This document shows, one piece after another, positions 52,093-63,575 of a DNA stretch of 64,000 nt. The notes under the pieces are model-generated. The model saw only the letters and a list, made by a program, of their open reading frames with translations, searched no databases and had not been told where the DNA came from. The DNA is taken from positions 186,001 through 250,000 of the forward strand of contig NHNW01000049.1 in NCBI GenBank assembly GCA_002786025.1, read 5' to 3'. Position 1 is the stretch's first letter. Each line of letters starts with the position of its first letter. This DNA comes from Zasmidium citrigriseum (lineage: Eukaryota > Ascomycota > Dothideomycetes > Mycosphaerellales > Mycosphaerellaceae). Both the position numbers and the translations under genes were made by a program.

Positions 52093-53455
52093 ATGCCAGA
52101 GAGGAAGTCGCATGTCAAGTCGAGACTCGGCTGCAGTCAGTGCAAAGCCAGACGCGTCAGTGAGTGAATTCGAAGAAGAAGGTGCTTGAGAGGGAAGAGG
52201 ACTGACGATATATAATAGAATGCGACGAAAACCGGCCAACATGCGGAAACTGTAAGTATGACCATTGCACAAACCAGATGAGGGCAAGAAACATAGAGCA
52301 TCTCGCATCGCCCTCGTATCCGCCACGTACCTCCCCATCCATCCATTCGCTAACACAAGACCTTCGCATCCAGGCAAAAGACGGCAAGAGGGCTGCTCGT
52401 ATAAAATCGCGAACCCCGTCACCACCTCGCCGTCCCCCGACGCAGCCTCGAGTACAGATGCACCCAATAGTGTCCCCGGCACCGAACGTCTGAAGCAGCT
52501 CGAGCTTATGCACCATTATTGTACGAGCACTTACGAGACCATCTCTCTCGGCCCACGGCCGGGTTCCACGCAGTTGATTGAAGTCCCGCGACTGGCTTTT
52601 GCCCATGAGTTCTTGCTGGATACCGTCTTTGCTATGACGTGCTTGCATCTGGCGTATCTCAACCCAACGGAATCACAGATCCATATTGCAGATGCGATGA
52701 GGTATCATTCGCGGGCGTTGGTGGTGTATCGGCAGAGATTGGAGAACCTGCAGGCGAGTGAGTGTCGGGCGTTGTATCACACGTCCGCCAAGTTGGGCCT
52801 CATTCCCTTGGCCATGAGGGCCGTTGACGAAGAGACTGCCGTCTCGCAAAGACCGACGGAGACGTTAATCCAGTTGTCGTCGTTGTGGAGAGGGACGACA
52901 CTGGTGCTGAATGCGACCAAGGAGTTGATTGACCCATATACTTACGAAGTAATGTTTCCTTATCCGGACTGGGACAACCGGAGAGACAAGAGCTTTAACG
53001 AGAACGGCCAGAAGTTCCTGGACTTCCTGCGAGTCCTGGCCAAGAAGGGAGAGCTCCCTAACGTCACGCTGATGACTTCCATCCCAGATGACGAACACAT
53101 GTCCATAGACGGCGAAGCCCAAGGCCCAGCGGCCATCTACGCTGAAGCCCTTGACCAAATGCAAGGCCTCTACGAAGCTGTCCGCCTGGAGAAATCAAAG
53201 ATTCTGGCATGGCTGGTCTTCATCCCGCAGCAGTTCCACGAGTACCTGGCGCAGCAACAGCCCCTTGCCATGGCAATCATCCTGATGTATAGCGTCTTCA
53301 TGCGGGATTTTGAGGTCCATTGGTGGGCGGGAAATTTCCATAAGGAGCTTCTGAAGGAGGTTGTGCCGGTTGTCTCTGCGCTGGGTCCCGAATTTGGGGA
53401 GATGGCGGAGTGGGCGCAGACTTGTACGAGGGAGAGTACTGCTGTGGAGATATAG
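52093..53455 (+). CDS. Zn2Cys6 fungal transcription factor, 393 aa, three exons
   Basis: Exons are 52093-52159, 52219-52251 and 52374-53455, with GT-AG introns of 59 and 122 bases; the joins keep frame and rebuild a perfect zinc cluster. The six cysteines are C14, C17, C24, C31, C34 and C41 (CSQCKARRVKCDENRPTCGN then CKRRQEGC). The two introns fall in codons 23 and 34, so both lie inside the zinc cluster. The remaining 350 residues resemble the fungal-specific factor region of small Zn2Cys6 proteins (LELMHHYCTSTYETI; FLLDTVFAMTCLHLAYLNP). Such factors bind CGG-containing sites and control nearby or distant metabolic genes. No cluster is evident here, so the targets are unknown. Confidence 0.92.
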
Positions 53456-54192
53456 GATCCCTGGATGAAGACGACCTCTGGATTCAATCTATTGCTGGCC
53501 GACTCCAAATCCCGCGGTATGGCGTCTGACGGTTATGTTCGAGATGAAGTTTCCTGGACTGGAAGCCCCATTCTTCCGGACGTGACACCCGAAAGCCCGC
53601 GACTCTAGATATATTGATTCACGGACCCCAGAGGTTTCATGTCGATGTCAATGGTGTCGAGATTCGAGATTCGAGAAAATCAAGTGGTTGTGGTGGTGAG
53701 GTCGAGATCTCATGATTCCGGGATTCAGCCACGGTCGAAACAGCGAACTTGAGGCAGCCGGACTTCTTCTGGAAGACTACGGCAATCTACCGAAAGAACC
53801 GAAATAGCAACCAAGACATGGCAAGATGTCAGGAGGGCGCCAAAAAGGACGCCATGGTCGCGACCGTGCGCGTGGGGAATCCAAGTCTTGTCTCGCCTTA
53901 CAAGTCCTCGACTTGCAAGTGCCTGAGGTGATCGATTCAAAGTCGTGCCTTCCTCATTCACACGGATGGGTCGCGCCTTCCCGAAATGGCGCGGGATGCT
54001 GTGATTGCACACAAACACGGCCACTTCAAATTCCACTTTGTCCGCTGGCTGCGACATCAACATCACCGACGAAAATATACCCAACTACAACCGGAGGAGA
54101 TCCCTCTTGTTGAGCAGCCGCCTCCCGGCACTCTACCCAGCAAATTTCACACTGCATCACCACCTCGACCGCAACAGCAGCACTGCCCGACC
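53456..54192. other. intergenic, about 740 b
   Basis: 3' flank of the Zn2Cys6 gene and 5' region of the secreted-protein gene. No gene is recognised. Confidence 0.5.
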
Positions 54193-54985
54193 ATGCACTA
54201 CACCAAGGTTATCGCTGTGGTAATGACCACGGTCGGCTTGATGGCGCCCGCCGTCGCGGCAGCGCCGGTATCTGACGTGTATGTGCCAGACGACGACACC
54301 ACGAACCGTCCATCTTCACGCCAGAGCTGATACTCACACCCGCAGCGGCCTCATCACGCGCCACCAAGACCCGTCGCCTGGCGGTCCTCACCAGTACTGC
54401 GAGCCCATCAACGGATGTGCTGGCGTCGACAGACGGCACGACTTCATCAACATCGACACCGAGCCGTATGGAGCGACTGCTGGTGCCGAGATGAAGGACT
54501 CCATCATCTGCTGCAACCCGACTCGCCCTGATTCGTGCGAAGTCATCGATGGTGACACGTGCCCGGCCGACACCATCGACTGGGACTCCGTGAACGCCGA
54601 CTCTACAGTATCGTCTAACACCGCCATGCTCAAAGAGAAGCGACAGTGGAACCCGAACTGCTGCAATCCACTGGTCTATGATCCCAGCTGCCCCAGCATT
54701 CCCAAGTTCCGGTGTCCATCGGACAGCATCAATGGCAACCACCTTCGGAACGCGGGCGTAGACGGGCATCAGGGCGGCGCTCATTTCAAACGTCAGAAAA
54801 GCATCAGCGGTAGCCCGCTGAGCAACCCACCGGCTGACGATCCCCTCAACTACGACCCGGGACTTTGGGGTGATCAGGGCGGAGCTGTGAACAAGAAGCG
54901 CGACGATGCTCCAGACGACTGCAACCCGAAGAGCGAGTGTGGTGGTCCTATGGGCATGCGTCCTGGTGGACCTGCAGCTGCTTAA
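54193..54985 (+). CDS. Secreted cysteine-repeat protein with Kex2 sites, 241 aa, two exons
   Basis: Exon 1 (54193-54278) and exon 2 (54346-54985) are joined over a 67-base intron with a GTATGT donor. A signal peptide (KVIAVVMTTVGLMAPAVAAA, about residues 5-24) opens the protein. It has 12 cysteines (47, 53, 84, 85, 93, 101, 134, 135, 144, 152, 221, 227). They lie in four related modules: YCEPINGC, CCNPTRPDSC, CCNPLVYDPSC and DCNPKSEC; the two middle ones continue with a further Cys and CPxDxI. Lys-Arg sites follow residues 128, 178 and 214, and two of them come after a QGGA motif. Cleavage there by Kex2 would release several peptides. There is no known family that I can name. A role as an effector or peptide precursor is inferred from the layout. 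Confidence 0.82.
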
Positions 54986-55560
54986 GGCGGAGGATGAAGC
55001 ATGGCATGGGCTTGCTTGCATGACTGAAGAGTGACGAGTTTGTACGATTGGTTGCTGGCTGGTTAGGGATTGCGGCGTGTACTATTGGCATTGCATTGTG
55101 AATTAGAGCGACAGAAATATGTGGAAGAACAGCTTCGAGTGTTTCACCTTTGCGTCTCGTCCCTTTTCGATCGTCCGGGACAAGGCAGAGTCTCGGTCGG
55201 ACTTGCTCTCGACTGCAAGCAGTGTCTTGTAATTCATGGTGATTTGGTCTTGCCGTTGCATTGCGCGGAATAATGCTTCAAGACACAATTACAGCACATA
55301 CTTGGAGCTGCATGTGAAAATGTATGTCTTGTGATAGCGACGACCAAGTGAAAGTGAAAGTGAGTGACGTCCTTCTCGCACGGGCCTCTTTGTGCAACGT
55401 GTCTCTTTAGCGTGGCCAGCTGCCTGGAAACGGTGTTTACATTTGAGATAAAAGCTTCTTTCTTTGCGCCGGACAACACCTGGCCCGACCGCACAACAAC
55501 CACATTCTCCATCGCCCGGTGAGCCCAGACGCCGCATCCAGCGCCTCCATCATCATCGCC
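54986..55560. other. intergenic, about 575 b
   Basis: 3' flank of the secreted-protein gene and 5' region of the Src1-like gene. No gene is recognised. Confidence 0.5.
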
Positions 55561-57714
55561 ATGGACGACCAGGCCTACCTCGAGCCGGACTTCGATCCCT
55601 CCACCCTCACCGTCCCACGCCTCCGCTCCATCCTGGTCGCGCACAACGTCGACTACCCGTCCTCCTCCAAGAAGCAGCAGCTCATCGATATCTTCAACGA
55701 ACAAGTCCTCCCGCAAGCGCGCAAGATTCGACAAGCAAATTCGCGCGTAAAGCGCACCAGCAGAGGTATTGAGGATATCGGTACCGGTCGCAGAGGTACA
55801 GGAGCTGGCGATCCCATCGATGACGACATCCCTCCTACGCCTGCGACAGGCAGAAGCACGCGACGGACTACGAGAGCTCGGACGGAAGAGGCTGTCGAGG
55901 TGGAGCCTACCCCGAGAGGCGTGAGGCATAGCACGGCTCCGCCTGAAGGGGTGACACCGCGGACAGTCTCGGGAAAGCATGCGCGCTCTTTCGGAACGGT
56001 CAAGGAAGAAGAAGAGCCTGAGCCAGAGCGAAAGAGAGTCTCCAGGACACCGCGAGCCAGTGCTGTGACCCCGTCGGTCAAGCGTGAGACTGATACCAGC
56101 CCATTCTCGAATGACAATGTGTTCCAGTCTGGGGGCGCATCAGAACTGCGCAGTCGCAGCAGGGATACGGATCGCAGACGCACTACGATGGGCAACTCCG
56201 CTGCGAGAGATCTGGAGCGCCGGCATCAACAGCTGAGGAGACGAACGGAAGGAGTGAGCCCGGTTAAGAGGCAGATGGACGGCGCTGTGGTGCCCACGCG
56301 CAAGACATTCGATGTCCCGGTCTCAAGGGTCAAGCAAGAGGAGCTTGAGCCGAGCGAGGAGTTCACACCAGAGGAGGAGATGGAGCTGGTTCAGGCACAG
56401 CAAGCTGGAGAACTCGTCCCAGCGACGCGACAGACGAAGCGGCCAGGATCAAATGCCAAGGTGGGAGTTGGTGCTGTACTGACGGCCGTACTGGCTGCTT
56501 TTGGCTCGCTCTATCGACAAGAGAAGTTCCAAGTGGGATACTGCGGCGTTGGACAGCCATCGACTGAGCTCGCTGGAGTAGAGATCCCACCATGGGCTGA
56601 TCCCATACGTCCTCAATGCGAGCCATGCCCTCCACATGCATACTGCCATGAGAACCTGCAGACGGAATGCGAGAATGGGTTCGTTCTCACTCACCACCCA
56701 TTGTCCATCAACGGTCTCCTCCCGATCCCTCCAACCTGCGAACCGGACAGCGCACGAGCAAAGAGGGTCGAGATGGTCAAGTCGCGCGCCGTTGAAACCC
56801 TGCGTCAACAGAATGCAGACTACGAATGCGGCTCAGCTACAAAGGCAGAGATCAAGGAGACGGACCTCAAGAAAGCCATCGCCACACAGCGCCGCAAGGG
56901 TATGACGAACGAAGAATTCGAAGACCTCTGGGCATCCGCCATCGGTGAAGTCGTCCAAATGGACGAGATCCACAGCGGCGCAGACGGGTAAGTCCTTACA
57001 TTTCCCAACACTCACGACAAAACATCTCATCATCATTCGCTTACCAAGAACCTCTACTAACAGATTCTCCGCGTCCCCAGGGCCGGACACGCCGTCCTCC
57101 GCTCCCGCAACGAAAGCAGAATCCCCATCGGCTGCGCCCTCCGACGATCGTTTCGCCAAACGCTTAGAGAATATGTTTGGTGGCTTGTAATGATCCTCAG
57201 CATTCTGTCCAGCGGCGCATACGGTCGATACCGCATCACATCCGGCAACGAGACGGAACGCAAGGCGAAGCAGCTCGCGACCTTGGCGTTGGAGAAGTTG
57301 AACATGCAGGCGGCTTTGCATAACCAGGACAAGAACGTGTATCCGGAGAATTACATCTCTGTTGCGCATTTGAGGGACGATGTGCTCAGGGATGAGTTTA
57401 ACAATGATCGGAGGAATAAGCTATGGCAGAAGGTGCAGAAGAAAGTCGAGGGGAACGCGAATGTCAGGCCGATGGTGAGGGAGGGCAAGTCCGGAGACGT
57501 TTCGAGGGTGTGGGAGTGGGTTGGCGCGGTGGGCTTGTTGGAGAATAGTCCGGGCGAGAGCGGTGGGCGGAGGCGGAAGAGCGGACGGGTGAGTTTTGCG
57601 GATGAGGGGGAGTTGGAGTCTTCTTCGAGGATGATCGAGGGGAGTTCGATGATGAGCGGAAATGGAGAGGAGACGAAATCGAAGCGGTGGCAGGAAAGTC
57701 GACCGTATTATTGA
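55561..57714 (+). CDS. SRC1: Inner nuclear membrane protein Src1/Heh1 (Man1-Src1 family), two exons
   Basis: Exon 1 (55561-56987) and exon 2 (57081-57714) give 686 residues, with a 93-base intron. The start MDDQAYLEPDFDPSTLTVPR has a strong context. Residues about 10-50 form the HeH/LEM-like domain (LRSILVAHNVDYPSSSKKQQ). A long basic disordered region follows. The first membrane helix is KVGVGAVLTAVLAAFGSLYR (about 298-317). A lumenal part with paired cysteines (CEPCPPHAYC) comes next, and the second helix is YVWWLVMILSILSSGAYG (about 505-522), followed by the Man1/Src1 C-terminal domain. The exon 2 frame restores IPIGCALRRSFRQTLREY just before the helix, as in the family. The protein tethers chromatin, including rDNA and telomeres, at the nuclear envelope and works with ESCRT-III in pore quality control. 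Confidence 0.93.
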
Positions 57715-57820
57715 TTGGGATGGTTGGAGTTTGGGGTGGGTTGAGTTGATATTTTGGACGTGGCGGGCCAGGAGTGGCTGAATGGGATATCTTCATGAGG
57801 CTGGGAGATGAGAACATGCG

Positions 57821-57845
57821 ATGCAATGCAATGCAATGCAATGCA
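57821..57845. repeat. short tandem repeat (ATGCA)5
   Basis: Five exact copies of ATGCA in a row, about 105 bases after the stop codon of the Src1-like gene, so probably in its 3' untranslated or flanking region. Confidence 0.95.
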
Positions 57846-59725
57846 CCATTGCGTTTGATGAGGTTGGAGCGTGTACGGATACCAAGCCCATCAGGCATAA
57901 CTACGACTTTACTTGCTTCCTTAAGACTGTACGATTGCCTTCGAAGCACTTGATTTGACTTGGGAGAAGATCGCTATTGCAAGTTCGAGATTGCCGATGA
58001 GAATCAATTCATCATTCACTCACGAGTACCCAGCTATGTAACCTCGCAATCGTAAAAGAAATGACCAACAACATTCACTTCGGCCTTACTCCCTCCCCAT
58101 CGGCGGTAGGCGCGCGACACGCACAAAAAACACCAACATCGCCGACAACTTCACGTTCAAGCAGGGAAATATCAGAGTTCCAGCCCTCTCTCTTGGACCC
58201 TTTTCACCAGATTCCCGGTGTCGCTGCCGTGCCGCATTTCCGCGATCATGGGATGCTTGTCGAGGGTTTTTGCATGCTGGAGGAGGGATATCGTGGCGGG
58301 CAGGGATGGGGGAGGTTCTGGATTTTGTGGAGGATGGGGAAGGTGCTGGATGGGGGAGGGGGATGCGAGTCCGAGGATGTCCGTTTTGATGAAGCTGTGA
58401 TTGTGATGGGTGTTGGAGTTTGTAATGGGATGAGGTAGTGTTGTTGTGATGAGAGTTGGGAATGAAGGTTGGCGAGATGAGGAGGTGAGATGCGAAGGAG
58501 GAGAGAGTTAGCGATGGCAGGTTGGAAAGTGGAGATGCGAAAGGAAGAATTCAATTCCATGAAGTTTGGCGAGGCGGTGTGTCTGAGTGAGGAAGCATCT
58601 TTCTTCTTGGATGACGAAAAAGGGAGGAGTCTGGAAAGAGACGATGTGTTGTCATCTCTTCCTCCTTTTCGATGCAGATGTTTGTTGTCATGTGAGGGCG
58701 AACCATTTTGTAAGACCGCAAAATGGCTAGTCGACTTCGATGCCCAACGACATGTGACAGCAACCCGTGACAGATGTCGTAGTATCAAGTGAATGAAAGG
58801 TAAAAGTGGATGAAAGTCAGCCTCCTTACAATTGCATCCGTGGTTCTGGTCGTTCGACACCGGCGGTGGCGACGTGATGAACCTCTCGTGGCTTCTCGAC
58901 TCGGTGAACTTCATCCTGTCAGATGACGAGTGCGTTCACGTTGAGGGGTCCGTTTCGTGGCGCGCGGAATCGGCTTCGTCTTCCTGGATCCGCGTAGCAG
59001 TCCAGCGCACACCGCGAAGGCCGGCTCGTGTTGATAGAGAAAAGACTTCCGTCCATCAGCGACCGGATGAGAAATAGAACGAGACGGATGTTGAAGAAAA
59101 AGTCGAAAGTCTCTTCTCCCTGCGTGATGCAGTAGTAGCAGGAAGCCGGTCGGCTGATGGGGAGGGAAAAGCCCTCCAGTGATACGAACAAGAAAGCCGT
59201 AGTAGCCGGAGAATCCGACAAGTCAAGTGATGGAGAATTTTGGCGGCGGCGTCGTTGGGCGGCGGCGTATCTTGGTAGTCGGACGAGACGGTGTGCATCC
59301 AAGTCTGCATGAGTGTCGTGAGCTAAGCATGTTCGCTGCAGGTACGCGTCCGCGGTCCTGCGAGATTCATGCGCAATGACGATCGCACATCAGGTATACA
59401 TGCGTGCTTCACTCCAAGACTGCAGGCAGGCAACGGTGCAGGCCTTACTCCTTCACAATGCAGGTCCTTGTGGAGGCGTTTATCTGATCTGATCGTGCGG
59501 CTGTTAGTGATGACTGCTGCATGTATCTCTGCCTGGCGCGGTACGCAGAGATGCCCAAAATACAGTACCTGTCACAGAGTGCTACGGCTATACCATACCG
59601 CGGCTGGTGCTGACTGGATTCTTGTGCCATGAATCGAGGACAATGCCACCCACGCAGTTGGCGTCGAGGCGATCGGGTGGACCAGAGTCAGTCTTGCGAC
59701 CTTTGGCGTTTGGAAGGCGCTCCTA

Positions 59726-60072
59726 CTATTCCATCTCCTCGGCGGTCGATCCATTTATGGCGATGAAGAGCACATTCTCGGGATGACAGACCGAGAGATC
59801 GTGTTTCGTCTTGTCGCAATCTCGAACATAGACGGATCGCATTGACTGTTCGCAGCAAAGTGTGCTTATTGTACCGCTTCCTGGAGAAGATCTGCGTTTC
59901 GGCCAGGAACAAGAAGTTTGTAGAGCTGATCGTTCCCAGGAGGATGGCGAAAATAGGTGGAGGCGTCCACGTTGATGCCTGAAATAAGCTCGCTGAGTCG
60001 CTCGTCGCACTGACTTGTCGAGATGAACGGGTGTTCGATCGGACTGTCCGGTACTCTGTGCGAGTTCTGCAA
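59726..60072 (-). pseudogene. possible coding relic, two frames
   Basis: Minus-strand codons from about 60072 read LSELISGINVDASTYFRHPP and on to NADLLQEAVQ, then stop. In another frame SMRSVYVRDCDKTKHDLSVC and NVLFIAINGSTAEEME run to a stop at 59726. Both parts have natural composition and codon use, but the join would need a 29-base intron, too short, or a frameshift. No family is recognised. It could be a decayed gene or chance. Confidence 0.3.
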
Positions 60073-63000
60073 CTCGTGGCTTCCAAATCGGTCGTCGAGT
60101 CGTCAAATTGAGGCTTAGAATGTCGAAAGTTAGAATCACGTAAACGAGAGTTCGGGTCATTCTTTCGTATTCTTGGAGTTGTGGAAACAGGAATTCGTGA
60201 TGGCATGATGAAGGTGCGGTAATTGCGGGAGGTGATGAAAAGGTACAAACGGAACCAGCGAGTCGTCGTCTTGCCAACCTCACTGTAAAGAGTGTGGATT
60301 GGTGGCTGTTTGATCATCCAGCCGCCTCGTGGCGATCAAACAACATACCAAATACCGCAAAAAGTCGTCTCCTACAGATGCGCGCATTTGCAGTAGGACG
60401 TCTATTGTACAGCGCCAAGGTGATTGACACTACAATGGTGCGGCGTGAGGGCGTCTTCGCACGTGTTGGAGCCCAAGGAGACGGCAGTTGAATGAGTCGA
60501 GGGAAACAAGTGCCGTTGGCGGTGTTCCAGCAGCGGCTCCTCCTGCCATGCTGTTGGTAAGAGGAGGTCCCAGGGAGTGGTGTAGCTCCAAAGTATCACT
60601 TCGTTAGCTCCCATGGCGGTGCTGAAGATGAGGCCATCCCAGCGTCTGAAACTCAAGGGATCGAAAGACTCTCTGTTAATACAACGGATGCCAGGAGAAG
60701 GTCGGCGACTCAGTTCACCGCCGATTCGTTGTCTCTTAACCAAGGGTGAAGTGATCACAGGGTCGGAATTTCAAATGTGTGGCGAGGCTCCACGTTCAAT
60801 ACGGCTCCCCAGATGCTGAGATGGAAGTCCGAGGGCGAGTCAGTGGCACACAATAATCGCGATATGGATCGTGTGACGGCAGGCCGGAAGCGTTGCGCAG
60901 CCAGGGTGGTCCATGTACGCCATCGGGAGGCGAGTCAGGATTCGATGACCAGCACAATCGAGCTGGAGGGCGCTGAAGACGAGCCATTCTGGAGCAAGTG
61001 AAGTTGGAAAAGCAGGTGGTGGTCTAGCAGCCCTATAAAGCATTGAAGGGCCCTGGCAGCGGTGGTGCGGCGGGAGGGTGCGCTGCAGTAGAGGCCGGGC
61101 GTACATGCTGCTACATGCGCAGGAAGCCTGCACATGCGTATCCTACCGGCGAAGGTGCGGCGGCAGCCTGCGCGGCCATGCTCTCCAGCAGTACAGTAGT
61201 AGGATTGTGGGCAGAGGCAGGCACTGTGCGCGCTGCAGATCTGGAGATTCGTGGGCGGCGCGGCGGGTGAGGTCAGATGGGCACATCGACAACAATGCGG
61301 TTGCGGGTGTCTCAGATTTTCGTGGCAGGGCGGCAGGAGCACATCCCAGACGAGAGGGATGCTGACTTTCCTTCCTGGAGGGAGGGCTCAGTGTTCGCGC
61401 TCGACATCGACACCTGCGTGGCACAGCTGTGTGGCCAGGTGAAACTCAGTCGTCTGGCCCTTTGGACCTCGTTTGCGCGCGGCAGCCAATCAGTAGCGGC
61501 GGTGGAGGCGGTGAAGCAACCCCGCTCTTGCTGTCGCATGGATGGGCGAGCAGTCGGATGGGGCCCTTTCTCGACGTCGCTCGTGAGTTGATGGTGAAAC
61601 GCTTGGTCCGTTGTACCACGCTCAACGGAATCTTTCTGGCGGCCGGATGGGGAAGTCGCGCGCGCACAGCCAGCATGGTGAGATGCCTATAGGAAGAGGT
61701 GGAGGCACATCCTGGGCGCGCAGTGCGACAGCGGGCAGATTGTGGCGTCAATAAGGTTGGGTCTGGGTGGGCACACTGAGCAACGTGTCGAGCGGCCATT
61801 CGCGATGGCCCAAGCAGCGTGGTTCGCGGATCCCGGTGCGATATTGGTGATGGCCGTGAGCGCTGCCGGTCCAGACCTAGCGCGTGAGTTGTCGCCGTGG
61901 GTGAGATATGGCTGGGTGAAAGTGGAAGTCTGCCCGAAAATGCGCGCCCGCGACAAGTCATGGATCGCAGGCGAAGTGTCGTCGCCGACGAAAATAGTGA
62001 GAACACGATATCCATATCGGAGCGCTGGTGCAAACGGGTGCGAGCGTTGTCCGCCTTCACTCATGGCATGGCCAGAGCGTTAAAGTTTGGATCGCATGCA
62101 TGCGCAGCGGCCAGCCTGCAGGACTTGTCTAGCTCCCGCAGTCTGCATTCGGGTGCTGCTGTGCATGAGACGTGACGGGATCTGTGTGTCTGCGATATGC
62201 AGCATCTGGAGTGAATGAATTGTTGATGATGGGCGATTGACGAGCACTGTGTCCGCGACGACCTAGACTTCGCGACGAGGGCACGGCAGGGCAACTCGTG
62301 TGCAGGCGCACAGGCGCTCATCCATCCCACCCCTCTGACCAACTTGGTGCGACGTCCGGAAGGAGTGTGGGAGGCTGCTAGGGGAGGAGGCTCGTTCGCA
62401 TAATCGCCAGCAGGCCTAAGAACAGAGCACGGGCTCGGTGGCCGGGGTCGGGGTGCTCGATGCACTAATTACTTGCTTCGAGCGGTCCGTGAGCCCACGT
62501 CCAATCGATGCGAGCAATCCTCACCCGTCCAACCAGCGCAGCCGCCGTGCAGCTCTCGTGACGGCGGCGGATGTTGCAAGTGCTCTGTTTTCTACAAGAC
62601 GAATCCCCAGCACATCGCGATCCGGGTCGTTAGGGAAGCAGTGATTGCGAGGCGTACAGAAGAGGTGAAGTCGGACAACGTCCTCGAAAATAGCATTTGC
62701 CGGCGGCCGCATCGACAGTTTCATTCGGGACCGACAGCGAAGCGCAAAAACGCAAAGACAGCAGTTGATCAAGGGCAGAGCCTTTGCCGTCGCATCCTCG
62801 CCAGGCTAAGCCGGACGATGTCAGCCGTGTGCGGGCGCTAGTGCGTAGCCACTTCAACGTTAACACCGATATCAGTCGCCTGCGTCGTGGCTCTCGCGCC
62901 ATCAACGTCGCCAAAACGCCTGGCAAGCGGGCAGAGCGTCGACGAGTGTCTCTTCTGCGGCGGTTGACTGCATTACTGCTCTTCAGCGCCAGATCATCGT

Positions 63001-63489
63001 GCAGCCGGCCATCCACGCGCGCGCTCCCTGCTGCCACTCACCCGCACACACATACAGCACTGCTACGTCCACACCTCCTGCTCCCTGGCCGACACGCAGA
63101 CTCCACCCCTGCGGCGCTGCAAACGCAGAACATATCTGCTGTCGCCGCAGCCGCATCGCATCGTGCAGCGGCCGGCCAGTCCCACACCTTCCGCACGCCT
63201 TGCTCGCAGGCCAGCAGCCGGAGCGCTGATTAGTGCAATCCGTGCCAGCCACCAATCCGTCCAATCCCCCACTCCGCTGGCTGCCAGTCCTGCGAAAGTG
63301 TGAAAGCTTGGGCGGCGCGCTCGTGTCGTCGACCGAGAAAAAAAAAGGCCGTCCGCCCTGCCTGCCTGCGCCTGCGCTCAGCTCGCAGTCCGTCCGTCTC
63401 ACACGAGAGAGCGTGCTTCCTCCCCAGACACACCAACGCTGCAGCGCATCGCCATTGCTGCACCCTCCCTTGCACCGGCTCGCGCCGTG

Positions 63490-63575
63490 GTAGCAGCAGC
63501 AGCACGCAGAGCAGCAGCTTGAGCAGCTCCTCGCCGCCAGCACCAGCAGCAGCAGCATTAGCAGCGCCAGCTAGC
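63490..63575. repeat. CAG/AGC-rich low-complexity run
   Basis: Imperfect AGC/CAG triplets with short interruptions. It lies in the GC-rich gene-free end of the window and might be part of a long leader or a Ser/Ala-rich coding stretch, but no start codon supports the latter. Confidence 0.6.

Noticed and set aside
58246..58914. 222-codon open frame on the minus strand
   Set aside because: It is Ser/Pro/His-rich with no motif, no good start context and no wobble pattern of a real gene.
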